From assembly GCF_014637795.1 (NCBI RefSeq), contig NZ_BMFD01000011.1, positions 62,001 through 126,000 of the forward strand: 64,000 nucleotides of DNA, written 5' to 3'. The notes under the pieces are model-generated. The model saw only the letters and a program-made list of their open reading frames with translations, did not search any database and was not told the DNA's origin. Made by a program: the position numbers and the translations under genes. Positions 52,629 through 61,053 of this stretch are shown here, in pieces. The first letter of the stretch is position 1. Each line of letters starts with the position of its first letter. This DNA is from Belliella aquatica (GTDB taxonomy: Bacteria > Bacteroidota > Bacteroidia > Cytophagales > Cyclobacteriaceae).

Positions 52629-53366
52629 ATGGGAAATAACTCAATCGTCGAAGTTAAGAATCTCTATAAATCCTTTGGGAGTAATCACGTGCTAAAGGAT
52701 TTCTCTATGTCAGTAAAAGCTGGAGAAAATATGGTGGTTTTAGGGAAATCAGGTTCGGGAAAATCAGTATTAATCAAGTGCATCATCAATTTGATAGAAG
52801 CAGATCGAGGGGACATCAAAATCTTGGATCAATCCATACAAGACATGGATGAAGACGAGGTGGACAAGTTAAGGGCACAAATAGGATTTCTATTTCAAAG
52901 TAATGCCCTCTATGACTCCATGACAGTAAGAGAAAATCTTGAATTTCCCTTGAGAAGGCATTGGAGTAGGGAACAGCGGAAAATGGGAGCGGAGCATGCT
53001 GTTATTGAAGCTTTGACTGATGTGGGATTAGCACATACGATCGATATGATGCCCTCAGAACTCTCAGGCGGAATGAAAAAGAGAGTCGCTTTGGCGAGGT
53101 CATTGATTTTGAAACCTAGGGTAATTCTCTACGATGAACCCACGACTGGTCTAGATCCGATTACATCAAGAGAAATATCGGAGTTGATGGTCACAGTACA
53201 AAAGAAATATAATGCATCCTCGATAATCATTTCCCACGATATGAATTGTATCCGAATCACCTCAAATCGGGTCATCATGCTGATCGATGGGAAAAATTAC
53301 TCAGAGGATACATTTGAAAATTTACAAAAATCTACGGATCCTAAAATCCGTGAATTCTTCGACTAG
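52629..53366 (+). CDS. mlaF: MlaF-family lipid ABC transporter ATP-binding protein
   Basis: 245 residues. Walker A is VVLGKSGSGKSVLIK, the ABC signature is PSELSGGMKKRVALARSL and Walker B is PRVILYDEPTTGLDPITSRE, with a final ISHDMNC switch His. It powers the MlaE permease. The two flanking genes are its membrane partners, separated by 6 bases (mlaE) and 2 bases (mlaD-like). Confidence 0.95.
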   Translation: MGNNSIVEVKNLYKSFGSNHVLKDFSMSVKAGENMVVLGKSGSGKSVLIKCIINLIEADRGDIKILDQSIQDMDEDEVDKLRAQIGFLFQSNALYDSMTVRENLEFPLRRHWSREQRKMGAEHAVIEALTDVGLAHTIDMMPSELSGGMKKRVALARSLILKPRVILYDEPTTGLDPITSREISELMVTVQKKYNASSIIISHDMNCIRITSNRVIMLIDGKNYSEDTFENLQKSTDPKIREFFD

Positions 53367-53368
53367 CC

Positions 53369-54331
53369 ATGAAAGAAAAAAAAGAATTAAACAGCGGAAA
53401 ACTAGGTTTAATGGTTATAGCAGGCATATTATTCCTTGTCTTCTCACTTTACATGATCGGGAGAAACCAAAATATTTTTGGTACATCAATAGCAGTGATA
53501 GCTGTCATGGAAAATGTAAATGGACTTGTTCCCGGAAATAATGTGCGATATAAAGGAATGGATATTGGCACAATCAAGTCAATTGACATGGAGAGCGATT
53601 CTTCTATTTTTGTTCATTTCCTAGTCAAAAGAAAAATGCAATCTTTCATCAAGCAAAATTCATTGACTTCTATAACAACCGATGGATTGATGGGTAATAA
53701 AATCTTACAGATTATCCCTCAAGATGGTAATGCAAAGGAAATTGTAGAAGGAGATACTTTGTATCCTCAAGATATGTTGAGTACTGATGAAATGCTGAAA
53801 AAACTTGGCTCTACTGGTGATTATTTTGAGCGAATATCTGTCAACCTTTATGAAATCACCAATAAGTTGAATCAAAGTCAAGCACTCTGGGGCTTGCTGT
53901 CCGATGAAGAAATGTCAACTGAACTCAAGGAAACTATAAGAGAACTGAATCAGGCAAGCAGAAATGCAACAGCGATGACCAAAGCTGGGAAAGAAATGAT
54001 ACAGGAATTTCAAAATGGAAACGGTTTGATCAATAAAGCATTTACAGATTCGCTTATGAGTCAACAACTTGCGCAATCAATGGAAAATGTGATGGAAACA
54101 AGTGAAAAAGCTGTTTCAATCATAAATGACATGAAAATATGGCTTGAATCAGTCCAAAATACAGATGGAACAGTTCAACTTATTCTGAAAGACAGCACTT
54201 TTAAAGCGGAGATTCAACAAACAATCACCAATCTAGAAGCAGGAACAGATAATTTCAATCAAAATATGGAAGCTTTGAAACAGAATTTCTTATTTAGAAG
54301 GTACTTCAGAAGACTTGAGAAAAATGATTAA
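53369..54331 (+). CDS. mlaD: MlaD-family MCE-domain protein
   Basis: 320 residues. One N-terminal transmembrane helix (LGLMVIAGILFLVFSLYMIG) is followed by the MCE domain, residues 45-120 (MENVNGLVPGNNVRYKGMDI, GTIKSIDMESDSSIFV, NSLTSITTDGLMGNKILQII). The C-terminal half is a helical coil rich in Asn and Gln. MCE proteins form hexameric rings that hold lipid between the membranes. It completes the mlaE-mlaF-mlaD operon; mlaB and mlaC homologues are not seen here. Confidence 0.92.
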   Translation: MKEKKELNSGKLGLMVIAGILFLVFSLYMIGRNQNIFGTSIAVIAVMENVNGLVPGNNVRYKGMDIGTIKSIDMESDSSIFVHFLVKRKMQSFIKQNSLTSITTDGLMGNKILQIIPQDGNAKEIVEGDTLYPQDMLSTDEMLKKLGSTGDYFERISVNLYEITNKLNQSQALWGLLSDEEMSTELKETIRELNQASRNATAMTKAGKEMIQEFQNGNGLINKAFTDSLMSQQLAQSMENVMETSEKAVSIINDMKIWLESVQNTDGTVQLILKDSTFKAEIQQTITNLEAGTDNFNQNMEALKQNFLFRRYFRRLEKND

Positions 54332-54346
54332 TTCTCCGCTCTCAAG

Positions 54347-54381
54347 TCTTGATTCTTGTATCTCATATCTTGAATTTCTAA
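54347..54381. repeat. Degenerate 7-base tandem repeat
   Basis: Five successive heptamers resembling TCTTGAT fill 54347-54381, in the 51-base gap between the convergent mlaD-like and ROK genes. The units differ by up to four bases, so the reading is tentative. A similar AT-rich stretch appears near 9198-9222. Confidence 0.3.
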
Positions 54382-54382
54382 C

Positions 54383-55036
54383 CTAATCTTCCTTTTTCCA
54401 CATCCTCAATCCACCTTCAAATGCCATTTGGTTGTTTCCCAACCTACAGTTTGGAAGTGTCTTTGTCAAATGCTTTGAATTTCCACCACCCAATACAATT
54501 TCGTCAGGAATGAAAGCTATGGAAAACCTCCTTACAACAGCAATTACATGTTTGGTCCATTTTGCTGCTCCCATATGTTGAAAGCCTCTTTTGCCAAGAT
54601 AATCTTCAAAAACACCTTTTTTGTAAGTTAAATGTGCCAACTCCATTGGAACCACATGACCATGGCTTACAAGTGCGGAGCCTAGTCCCGTTCCCAATCC
54701 TAAAAATAACATGACTCCTGTATCATACGAACCCAATGCCTGCATGGCAGCGTCATTCATGATTTTTACAGGCTTTCCAAAAGCTGACTCAAAGTCAAAT
54801 CCAACCCAGCCTTGCCCCAGATTTTTTGGCTCAGCAGTAATTTTTCCAACCTTAATAACGCCTGGGTAACCTATGGAAATCACTTCATAATCCCAATCAC
54901 TTGTAGCTTTCACAACATCTTCCACCATCTTTTGGGGCGTCATAAAAGTTCCAGAAGGGATTTTCCTTCTTTCTTCACCATTGTTAACCCTAACCTTTAT
55001 ATTAGATCCACCAATATCAATTACCAATATTTTCAA
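54383..55036 (-). CDS. ROK-family kinase, polyphosphate-glucokinase-like
   Basis: 217 residues from a TTG start at 55036; no ATG lies in a suitable place. The N-terminal phosphate-binding loop is ILVIDIGGSNIKVRV, followed by VISIGYPGVIKVGKI and KIMNDAAMQALGSYD with the catalytic Asp. The Gly-rich LFLGLGTGLGSALVSHG and VLGGGNSKHL complete the actin-like fold. The lack of the zinc-binding Cys motif of repressors and the short length fit polyphosphate/ATP glucokinases. It would phosphorylate glucose in the cytosol. Confidence 0.85.
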   Translation of the reverse strand: MKILVIDIGGSNIKVRVNNGEERRKIPSGTFMTPQKMVEDVVKATSDWDYEVISIGYPGVIKVGKITAEPKNLGQGWVGFDFESAFGKPVKIMNDAAMQALGSYDTGVMLFLGLGTGLGSALVSHGHVVPMELAHLTYKKGVFEDYLGKRGFQHMGAAKWTKHVIAVVRRFSIAFIPDEIVLGGGNSKHLTKTLPNCRLGNNQMAFEGGLRMWKKED

Positions 55037-55183
55037 AATAGCTTTTGTTTTAATTCGAAATCTAAATTAAAGGATATTCGCTGCGCAGCAAAGGTTATTT
55101 TTACTTGTGACAAGAATAGTGTGAAAAAGAAAAAGACCAACTTTTGCGGAGATGGCCTTTTTACTCGAATATCAATCATCATA

Positions 55184-56749
55184 TTATCTGCTTCTTACTT
55201 CCATTTTGGTAGTTCCTGTATGTTTCTGTCCATACATATCAATTGCTTCAACTTCAATTGTGTGCATTCCCGTAGGAAGGTTTGCCGGGATATTGGCTCT
55301 CCAAAGATGCTTACTTTTTTGTGGAAGTGATGGTCTTTTTCCATCTAACAACTCTTCAGTAGTATCCCATTGGAATAAATCAACCAAATATTTTGGATCA
55401 TAGTCATCAACGAAATTCATATTCGACCAATTTCCGTCATTAATTCGATATCTCACTTGATTTCCTTCTGTTCCCAAAAAGAAATTAGCAAAAATTGCTG
55501 ATGTCGTTCTTTTTCCTTGTTCAATCAATTTAGGCGCAAAAACATCAATCTGATATTCAGCTGATTTACCCGCAACTTGATATCTTGCCTTGTATTGGTT
55601 TCCATCGACATCTAGGAATACGTATCCCTTAGGCGTGCCATCTCTCATAGTGCTTACTGGCAAGCCTCTTTCGTCCAAAAGACCTTTATACCAATCTCCT
55701 GATGGAGTTCCAATATTGTAATGATGATGTGGCTTTTCTTGTTTCCAACCCTCTTCTTTTCCAAAGAAATCCTGTCTTTGGTAGTGCGTATGGGCTGAAA
55801 ATGACATCGTATTTGGAAATTCAGCCAGCAATTCAAAAAGTTTATCTCTGTCTTCGTCTCTAAAGGAATCTCCTTCTTCAAAAAGAGGAATATGCATGGA
55901 TAAGATAATCAATTTATCTTTTGGAACATACTTCAGGTCATTTTCAATAAATGCCAATTGATCAGGTCTAAAACCACCCCAGTAGCCAACACCGTCTCTT
56001 GGATCAGGATAGAGAATGTTTTCCAACATGATCACATGAACATCAGCATAATTGAAGGCATAGGTGGAAGGCCCAAAATGCGCTTCAAATGTCTCGTCTC
56101 CAAGTCTGTCCTCGGTCACATCAAAGTTATGATCGTGATTTCCCATGATGTTGTACCAAGGAATTCCGATTTTGGAAACTACTTCTGAATAGGCAGGAAA
56201 TAAACTCAAGTCATCTCCAACCAAATCACCCATTGCAATACCAAATTCGACACCTTGAACTCCCTCAAGTTCTTCAACAATCGCTCTCTGGAAATATCCA
56301 ACTTCTTCCATGTTGTATGGCTGAGGATCTCCAAAAATTAAGCTGGTGAATTTCTTCTTTTCATCGGCCTTTTTTAAACCAAAGTCAACAGATTTTGGAA
56401 GCGGACCAGTTGGATCAGAACCTTTGTATTTGAGATCAGGAGAACCAGATGGTTTGTGGATGTAAAAATGTTGCGGGAAGTTATATTCATTTAAAGGAAC
56501 GGAATAGCCTGATGGTTTGATGACAAAAATCAAATCACCGTCTTTCACTTCTAGACTGTATTCCCCTTTTTCATTCGTGGTGACCACATCTTCTCCATTA
56601 GAAACAGCTACTCCAGAAATTCCTTTTTCATTTCTGTCTTTTTTACCGTTTCCATTTCCATCTTCATAGATGACACCCTTAGCTATTTCCTGTGCGTAAA
56701 GCGAAGAGAATAAGCTAATTAAAATTACACTACAGATTAGTTTTTTCAT
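55184..56749 (-). CDS. Exported calcineurin-like metallophosphoesterase
   Basis: 521 residues with a signal peptide (LFSSLYAQE). Residues 22-105 are a Cna-B/SdrD-like beta domain (VSNGEDVVTTNEKGEYSLEV). The metallophosphoesterase core has LIFGDPQPYN, GIAMGDLVGDDLSL, IMGNHDHNFD, ILSMHIPLF and SFSAHTHYQRQDF, which supply the two-metal site. The last 150 residues form another beta-rich domain (RYQVAGKSAEYQID, IPANLPTGMHTIEVEAIDMY). Exported; the phosphate ester it cuts is not known. It stands alone between the ROK gene and the sigma-factor fragment. Confidence 0.92.
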   Translation of the reverse strand: MKKLICSVILISLFSSLYAQEIAKGVIYEDGNGNGKKDRNEKGISGVAVSNGEDVVTTNEKGEYSLEVKDGDLIFVIKPSGYSVPLNEYNFPQHFYIHKPSGSPDLKYKGSDPTGPLPKSVDFGLKKADEKKKFTSLIFGDPQPYNMEEVGYFQRAIVEELEGVQGVEFGIAMGDLVGDDLSLFPAYSEVVSKIGIPWYNIMGNHDHNFDVTEDRLGDETFEAHFGPSTYAFNYADVHVIMLENILYPDPRDGVGYWGGFRPDQLAFIENDLKYVPKDKLIILSMHIPLFEEGDSFRDEDRDKLFELLAEFPNTMSFSAHTHYQRQDFFGKEEGWKQEKPHHHYNIGTPSGDWYKGLLDERGLPVSTMRDGTPKGYVFLDVDGNQYKARYQVAGKSAEYQIDVFAPKLIEQGKRTTSAIFANFFLGTEGNQVRYRINDGNWSNMNFVDDYDPKYLVDLFQWDTTEELLDGKRPSLPQKSKHLWRANIPANLPTGMHTIEVEAIDMYGQKHTGTTKMEVRSR

Positions 56750-56885
56750 TTTAAAATTAAGGTTTTTTGTTTTTCTTTCTATTAATAGCTTTGACAGGAT
56801 ATAAAGTCATTTTTTCTAAACTGTCTAATTCCGACGTTGAAAACATGGTTTCAATGAAGTTCAATTTTATTTCTAATTAAGAATA

Positions 56886-57017
56886 CTACTTCCTATTGTA
56901 CAACTTCCCCGAGCTTTTGATCTTTACATAAGCAGCACGATACAATACTTCCCAGTATTCATTAAAAATCTCTTCAAATTCCTTTGAAGTATTGACCAAT
57001 TGCATAAACATATTCAT
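56886..57017 (-). pseudogene. Truncated ECF-type sigma factor fragment
   Basis: From the ATG at 57017 the frame encodes 43 residues (a GTG at 57107 would give 73). The stretch KEFEEIFNEYWEVLYRAAYV resembles the start of region 2 of ECF sigma factors. The frame then ends at a stop, and reading on in the same frame gives no continuation of region 2 or 4. In the two gaps around it I see no other sigma-like frame. It is therefore likely a decayed remnant; a coincidental short ORF cannot be ruled out. Confidence 0.45.
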
Positions 57018-57222
57018 TATTTGGTTCCTTAAAGGTAAATCCGATGTTCCGTATGGTTGCTGTTCAGAAGTTATGATATCATTAACTTTATTTTTTAGAA
57101 TTAACACTACAGAAAAATGCGCGAGCTATTCTTGATCAATAATTTGGAATTATATTTCAAGCCTGCACGTTTCAATGTTGATCATCTCAAATAAAACTAA
57201 CACCTCACATTTGCTTAGATCT

Positions 57223-58671
57223 ATGAAATGGAATCTTCAAAATTCTTACGCTGAACTACCCGCTAAACTTTTTACGCTTCAAGCTCCAACGCCTGTAAAA
57301 TCACCAAAGCTTGAACTTTTTAATGAGTCCCTAGCTGATTTTCTTGGCATATCTGATGGAGAGCAAGATCATACAGACTTAGCAGAGATTTTCTCAGGAA
57401 ATAAAATATTAGCAGATTCCAAACCACTTGCGCAGGCTTATGCAGGACACCAATTCGGGAATTTTACAATTCTTGGTGATGGAAGGGCCATTCTTTTGGG
57501 AGAACAAATCACCCCTAATCAGGAGCAATTTGACGTCCAACTCAAAGGTGCTGGAAGAACACCCTATTCCAGAGGTGGAGATGGAAGAGCAACCTTAAAA
57601 TCCATGCTTAGGGAATATCTAATCTCTGAAGCCATGCATCATTTGGGCATTGCAAGTACACGCGCTTTGGCAGTGGTGACAACAGGAGAAAATGTGCAAA
57701 GGGAATGGGAAAATGAAGGTGCTATACTGACTAGAATCGCAAAGAGTCATATTCGAGTAGGTACCTATGAATTTGCTTTTCAGCAACTTTCTCTCTCAGA
57801 GCAAAAAGAATTGACAGCATATACAATCAAAAGACACTATCCTGAAATTAAAGATGCTGAGAATCCCGCGCTCGATTTACTCAAAGCTGTGATGGAAAAA
57901 CAAGCTGCTTTGATCACAAATTGGATGCGAGTAGGATTTATACACGGTGTGATGAATACAGATAACATGAGTATTGCTGGGGAGACGATTGATTATGGCC
58001 CTTGCGCTTTTATGAATGTCTATCATCCAAAAACAGTTTTTAGCTCAATCGATAGCACGGGTAGATATTCCTATTCAAACCAACCTTTGATCGCGCATTG
58101 GAATTTGTCTCGATTAGCAATTGCTTTACTTCCTCAAATTCATGAAAATCAAGAAGAAGCAGTGAAGTTGGCACAAAATACTTTAAATGAATTCCCAGGA
58201 ATCTACCAATCTAAATGGGAGACAATGATGTGTCAAAAGCTAGGTTTGGAAGGAGTAGAGACTTCGGATAAAGCGCTTATCGACGATTTATTGCAGTTGA
58301 TGGAAAAGCATGCCGCTGATTTCACGAATACATTTTTAGCAATTCAGTCTGGAGATTTTCCAGAGGAAAGTCTTTATCAAAGTGATGCTTTCCAAGATTG
58401 GTATCTTCATTGGATTAGAAGAGCCACGCAGAGTGGAAAAAGTATGGAGGAAGTTCAGGAAATAATGGGAAAGCATAACCCGCAGTACATCCCTAGAAAT
58501 CATAAAGTAGAGGAGGCCTTGTTTCAAGCCACTGAAAATCATGACTTCAGCATTTTCAATGAAATGCACGAGCTTCTAAAGACACCTTATCAGCTTAAGG
58601 ATGGATTTACCGCTTATCAAGTTCCTCCCAAAGAAGGAGATGATGGGTATCAAACATTCTGTGGAACTTAA
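57223..58671 (+). CDS. selO: Protein adenylyltransferase SelO (YdiU/UPF0061 family)
   Basis: 482 residues from the ATG at 57223, which gives the normal family start (MKWNLQNSYAELPAKLF); an ATG at 57175 would add 16. Pseudokinase-fold signatures: AYAGHQFGNFTILGDGRA, QLKGAGRTPYSRGGDGRATL, HGVMNTDNMSIAGETIDYGP with the catalytic Asp and Asn. SelO transfers AMP to Ser, Thr or Tyr residues of proteins, notably under oxidative stress. The C-terminus reads YQTFCGT, with Cys where eukaryotic SELENOO has selenocysteine. A GNAT gene follows 47 bases later. Confidence 0.95.
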   Translation: MKWNLQNSYAELPAKLFTLQAPTPVKSPKLELFNESLADFLGISDGEQDHTDLAEIFSGNKILADSKPLAQAYAGHQFGNFTILGDGRAILLGEQITPNQEQFDVQLKGAGRTPYSRGGDGRATLKSMLREYLISEAMHHLGIASTRALAVVTTGENVQREWENEGAILTRIAKSHIRVGTYEFAFQQLSLSEQKELTAYTIKRHYPEIKDAENPALDLLKAVMEKQAALITNWMRVGFIHGVMNTDNMSIAGETIDYGPCAFMNVYHPKTVFSSIDSTGRYSYSNQPLIAHWNLSRLAIALLPQIHENQEEAVKLAQNTLNEFPGIYQSKWETMMCQKLGLEGVETSDKALIDDLLQLMEKHAADFTNTFLAIQSGDFPEESLYQSDAFQDWYLHWIRRATQSGKSMEEVQEIMGKHNPQYIPRNHKVEEALFQATENHDFSIFNEMHELLKTPYQLKDGFTAYQVPPKEGDDGYQTFCGT

Positions 58672-58718
58672 AAAAAGTACTATTTTTACAACCTAACCCA
58701 GAATTTCACTATCATATT

Positions 58719-59126
58719 ATGCTAATCAAAGAAATTACCGTCGATGAAGCCCTTCCAATTAGACATCAAGCCATGTGGCCCGACAAAGACCTTGATTTCG
58801 TTAGGGTGTCAGGAGATGACGAGGCTTTTCATTTAGGATTGTTCGTTGATAGAGAATTGGTTTCGGTTGTTTCAGTTTTCAAAAAGGAGGGTGGAGCGCA
58901 GTTTCGAAAGTTTGCCACACTCCCCAAGCATCAAGGAAAAGGCTTAGGCAGTAAATTGCTTGTTTACATGATTGGCTACGTTCAAAAAAAGAAAATTTCC
59001 AAAATTTGGTGCAATGCCCGTGTGGCCAAAGTTGATTTTTATTCAGGATTTGGGTTAACTACAACCAAACAAACCTTTCAAAAGTCTGGAATGGACTATG
59101 TAGTGATGGAAAAAGAATTGATATAG
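58719..59126 (+). CDS. GNAT-family N-acetyltransferase
   Basis: 135 residues. The acetyl-CoA loop is FATLPKHQGKGLGSKLLVYM (QGKGLG). The strand FVDRELVSVVSVFKKEGG precedes it and IWCNARVAKVDFYSGFGLTT follows. The short length matches the YjcF/ElaA-type branch. It is probably in one transcript with selO, and it ends before a strong terminator. The substrate is not known. Confidence 0.88.
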   Translation: MLIKEITVDEALPIRHQAMWPDKDLDFVRVSGDDEAFHLGLFVDRELVSVVSVFKKEGGAQFRKFATLPKHQGKGLGSKLLVYMIGYVQKKKISKIWCNARVAKVDFYSGFGLTTTKQTFQKSGMDYVVMEKELI

Positions 59127-59135
59127 AGTTTGCAT

Positions 59136-59173
59136 CAAACAAAAAAAGAGCGCTAAAGGCTCTTTTTTGTTTG
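59136..59173 (+). terminator. Terminator after selO-GNAT
   Basis: CAAACAAAAAAAGAGC (59136-59151) pairs with GCTCTTTTTTGTTTG (59159-59173), with one A unpaired in the left arm. The inner T-run follows a GC base, and it begins 9 bases after the stop. The structure is symmetrical enough to act on both strands. Confidence 0.85.
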
Positions 59174-59233
59174 AATATACTTTGATTCACTTAATTACTG
59201 GCCTAATTTCTTAATAATAAAAGATCGCTTGAT

Positions 59234-59671
59234 TCAGGCATTCATATATTTCTCAGCAGCTTTGGAAATAGCTGTTTTGGCTGAATGAATACATCTTCTT
59301 GCCAAAGAAATATCCAAGTCAAAAGTTTTCATTTGCTCTTCTTGGGCGAGCCAACTTTCAGGATCATGCTCTTGAAGGGATTCTAAGATCACACTCAAGC
59401 TTACGATCACATTTGCAGTACAATTGACAATCTCTGCAATTTGATCTGCTGACAGCAAATCCTTATAAGTATCATAAATCTGAACCGGACTATACACGTA
59501 TCCAAACTCAAAAGGATCACCACTCCAAAGAATCTTACCCGTAAAAGCATCCATGTAAATGGCTTTGCCACCACCTTGATTGATTGCACTTGTCAACAGC
59601 TTTGCTTTTCTCAAAGAAAAAGCTTCCGAAATCTTCTCACAAATGGCACTATCGTTTTGAGAATGCTCCAT
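59234..59671 (-). CDS. Small protein of unknown family, paralogue of the gene at 60609
   Basis: 145 residues from the ATG at 59671 (a TTG directly before it is also in frame). No signal peptide or membrane helix. It has a conserved core AIYMDAFTGKILWSGD, then YDTYKDLLSADQIAEIVNCT. Over 60 positions from that core it shares 26 identical residues with the protein at 60609-61043, by hand count. I recognise no family. It follows a 52-codon ORF by four bases, and the cluster lies downstream of the HerA-like ATPase. The lengths and core suggest a compact soluble domain. Confidence 0.72.
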   Translation of the reverse strand: MEHSQNDSAICEKISEAFSLRKAKLLTSAINQGGGKAIYMDAFTGKILWSGDPFEFGYVYSPVQIYDTYKDLLSADQIAEIVNCTANVIVSLSVILESLQEHDPESWLAQEEQMKTFDLDISLARRCIHSAKTAISKAAEKYMNA

Positions 59672-59675
59672 CAAA

Positions 59676-59834
59676 TCATAAGTACTTATTGATTTTTCTA
59701 AACAGTAAATAGTCAGTCCATTCGATCACCTTGTCTGCAAGCTTACTTACAAATGTGTGATGAACCTGTTTCTCTTTGTGATAATCTTCTGCAACAATGG
59801 TAAAAGTCTTTTTTTTAAATAGCGTTTCATTCAT
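59676..59834 (-). CDS. Small ORF of 52 codons, hypothetical
   Basis: An ATG at 59834 opens 52 codons ending in TGA at 59676-59678, four bases before the start of the next gene. It encodes a basic, hydrophilic protein (KQVHHTFVSKLADKVIEWTD, then YLLFRKINKYL). The spacing suggests translational coupling to the gene at 59671. Codon use looks ordinary for the window, but with this length it may be spurious. Confidence 0.4.
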   Translation of the reverse strand: MNETLFKKKTFTIVAEDYHKEKQVHHTFVSKLADKVIEWTDYLLFRKINKYL

Positions 59835-59859
59835 ATCTAAAGTAAATTAATGCTTTTTG

Positions 59860-60231
59860 CTATTCAACAAACTCAACAATGTGTCCACTTATAGTGACAG
59901 TCCATCTGAAATAGAATGGGAAAATATCACTAAGATGAGATTCTGTAGTCAAATTAACTATAGCCTTTGACCCTCCAACAATATCTGCTTTTTGCAACAT
60001 TTTTGATTTGGCTTTCTCTATCAAAGCTTTATTTGATAATCCACCAATTCCAAAAATATAGGTTGCCGTTGAAGTTCCGCTCACTCTTTCTACGACTTGA
60101 AAGTTTTTCTTGCTAAGTTCTACATTGGTCATATTGCCATTAATATTTCCAACATGTGTAGTATGTAAACCACAGCTATTCAATAAAAAGATTGTAACTA
60201 AACCAAATCCAAGTTGTCTAATTTTTTTCAT
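59860..60231 (-). CDS. DUF6567-like lipoprotein
   Basis: 123 residues. The N-terminus LVTIFLLNSCGLHTTHVG holds a lipobox with Cys. The mature part has NFQVVERVSGTSTATYIFGI, GGLSNKALIEKAKSKMLQKA and SKAIVNLTTESHLSDIFPFY, followed by VTISGHIVEF; this resembles the DUF6567 family as I recall it. Anchored in the envelope, function unknown. It is in line with the small ORF (25 bases before it) and with the paralogous genes. Confidence 0.7.
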   Translation of the reverse strand: MKKIRQLGFGLVTIFLLNSCGLHTTHVGNINGNMTNVELSKKNFQVVERVSGTSTATYIFGIGGLSNKALIEKAKSKMLQKADIVGGSKAIVNLTTESHLSDIFPFYFRWTVTISGHIVEFVE

Positions 60232-60608
60232 AATAAAATAAAGAGTTATAGTTAAAATATAATAATATTAAATGTAACCTTGATTTAGTTAAGGTTTTGA
60301 TCAAATTAAAATCTGTTCGGTCTGAATTAAAAACTGTAGGTGTTTTTACAAAATTCGCATTTCTTCTAAAGTTCTTTCACTTGAAAAATAGACCAGCTTA
60401 GCAGATTTTCAAAATTGATAGAAATGGAAAGAATTCAATACGCTTATCCGCTTTCTTAACCATAGCCATTTTAATATTTTATCAATATTCGCTTATGAAA
60501 CTTACCATAGATCACTGCCAACTGATGACTATTAATCGTATAATTAAATTTAATAAGTTCATAAAATGATCACATTCAGATTATCATATATTCTATTTCA
60601 AAATATCC
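60232..60608. other. 377-base intergenic region
   Basis: There is no ORF of note and no RNA that I recognise. The region is AT-rich. It holds CAACTGATGA at 60519-60528, which shares flanks with 5027-5036, and a short stem AACCTT/AAGGTT near 60282-60302. It separates the DUF6567-like gene from the paralogue at 60609 and may carry that gene's promoter or terminator, although I found no clear one. Confidence 0.5.
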
Positions 60609-61043
60609 TCAAACTATCAATTCCTTAACCTTTTTCTCGATTCCTACTTTGGCTTTTTTGATATTTGAAAGAGCCAGCTTGAGGTTGACCTTATGGTTTT
60701 CTACATTGCTTGGATTTGAAAACCAGGTCTCAGGGTCAGTTTTCCCTTTGGATTGATTGATAGATCGAAGGGTAACAGCTACATTTTCCGGACAGTTGAC
60801 CACTAAAGCAATTTGTTCGTCAGAGAGCAAATGCTTGTAAGTAGAATGCACCCATTCCGAACCATAAATATGTTCGTAGTCATATCGATCTCCACCATTC
60901 AAGACTTCGCCTGTGTAGCAGTCTAAGTACAGTGCATTGCCATTCCCTCTTTGCACAGCTTCACTATGCATAGCAGCTTTGACTAAGCTAAAGACTTTAT
61001 CAATTTCAAATCGCATATAGGGTCGGAGGGGGTCTAAATTCAT
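60609..61043 (-). CDS. Small protein of unknown family, paralogue of the gene at 59234
   Basis: 144 residues, no signal peptide or transmembrane helix. The shared core reads ALYLDCYTGEVLNGGD, HSTYKHLLSDEQIALVVNCP and TDPETWF, matching AIYMDAFTGKILWSGD, YDTYKDLLSADQIAEIVNCT and HDPESWL in the sister protein. The C-terminal 40 residues are helical and basic (LALSNIKKAKVGIEKKVKEL). I know no family for it. It begins 10 bases after the acidic gene's stop (61054), likely in one transcript with that gene and the HerA-like ATPase. Confidence 0.75.
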   Translation of the reverse strand: MNLDPLRPYMRFEIDKVFSLVKAAMHSEAVQRGNGNALYLDCYTGEVLNGGDRYDYEHIYGSEWVHSTYKHLLSDEQIALVVNCPENVAVTLRSINQSKGKTDPETWFSNPSNVENHKVNLKLALSNIKKAKVGIEKKVKELIV

Positions 61044-61053
61044 AAGTTATTAA

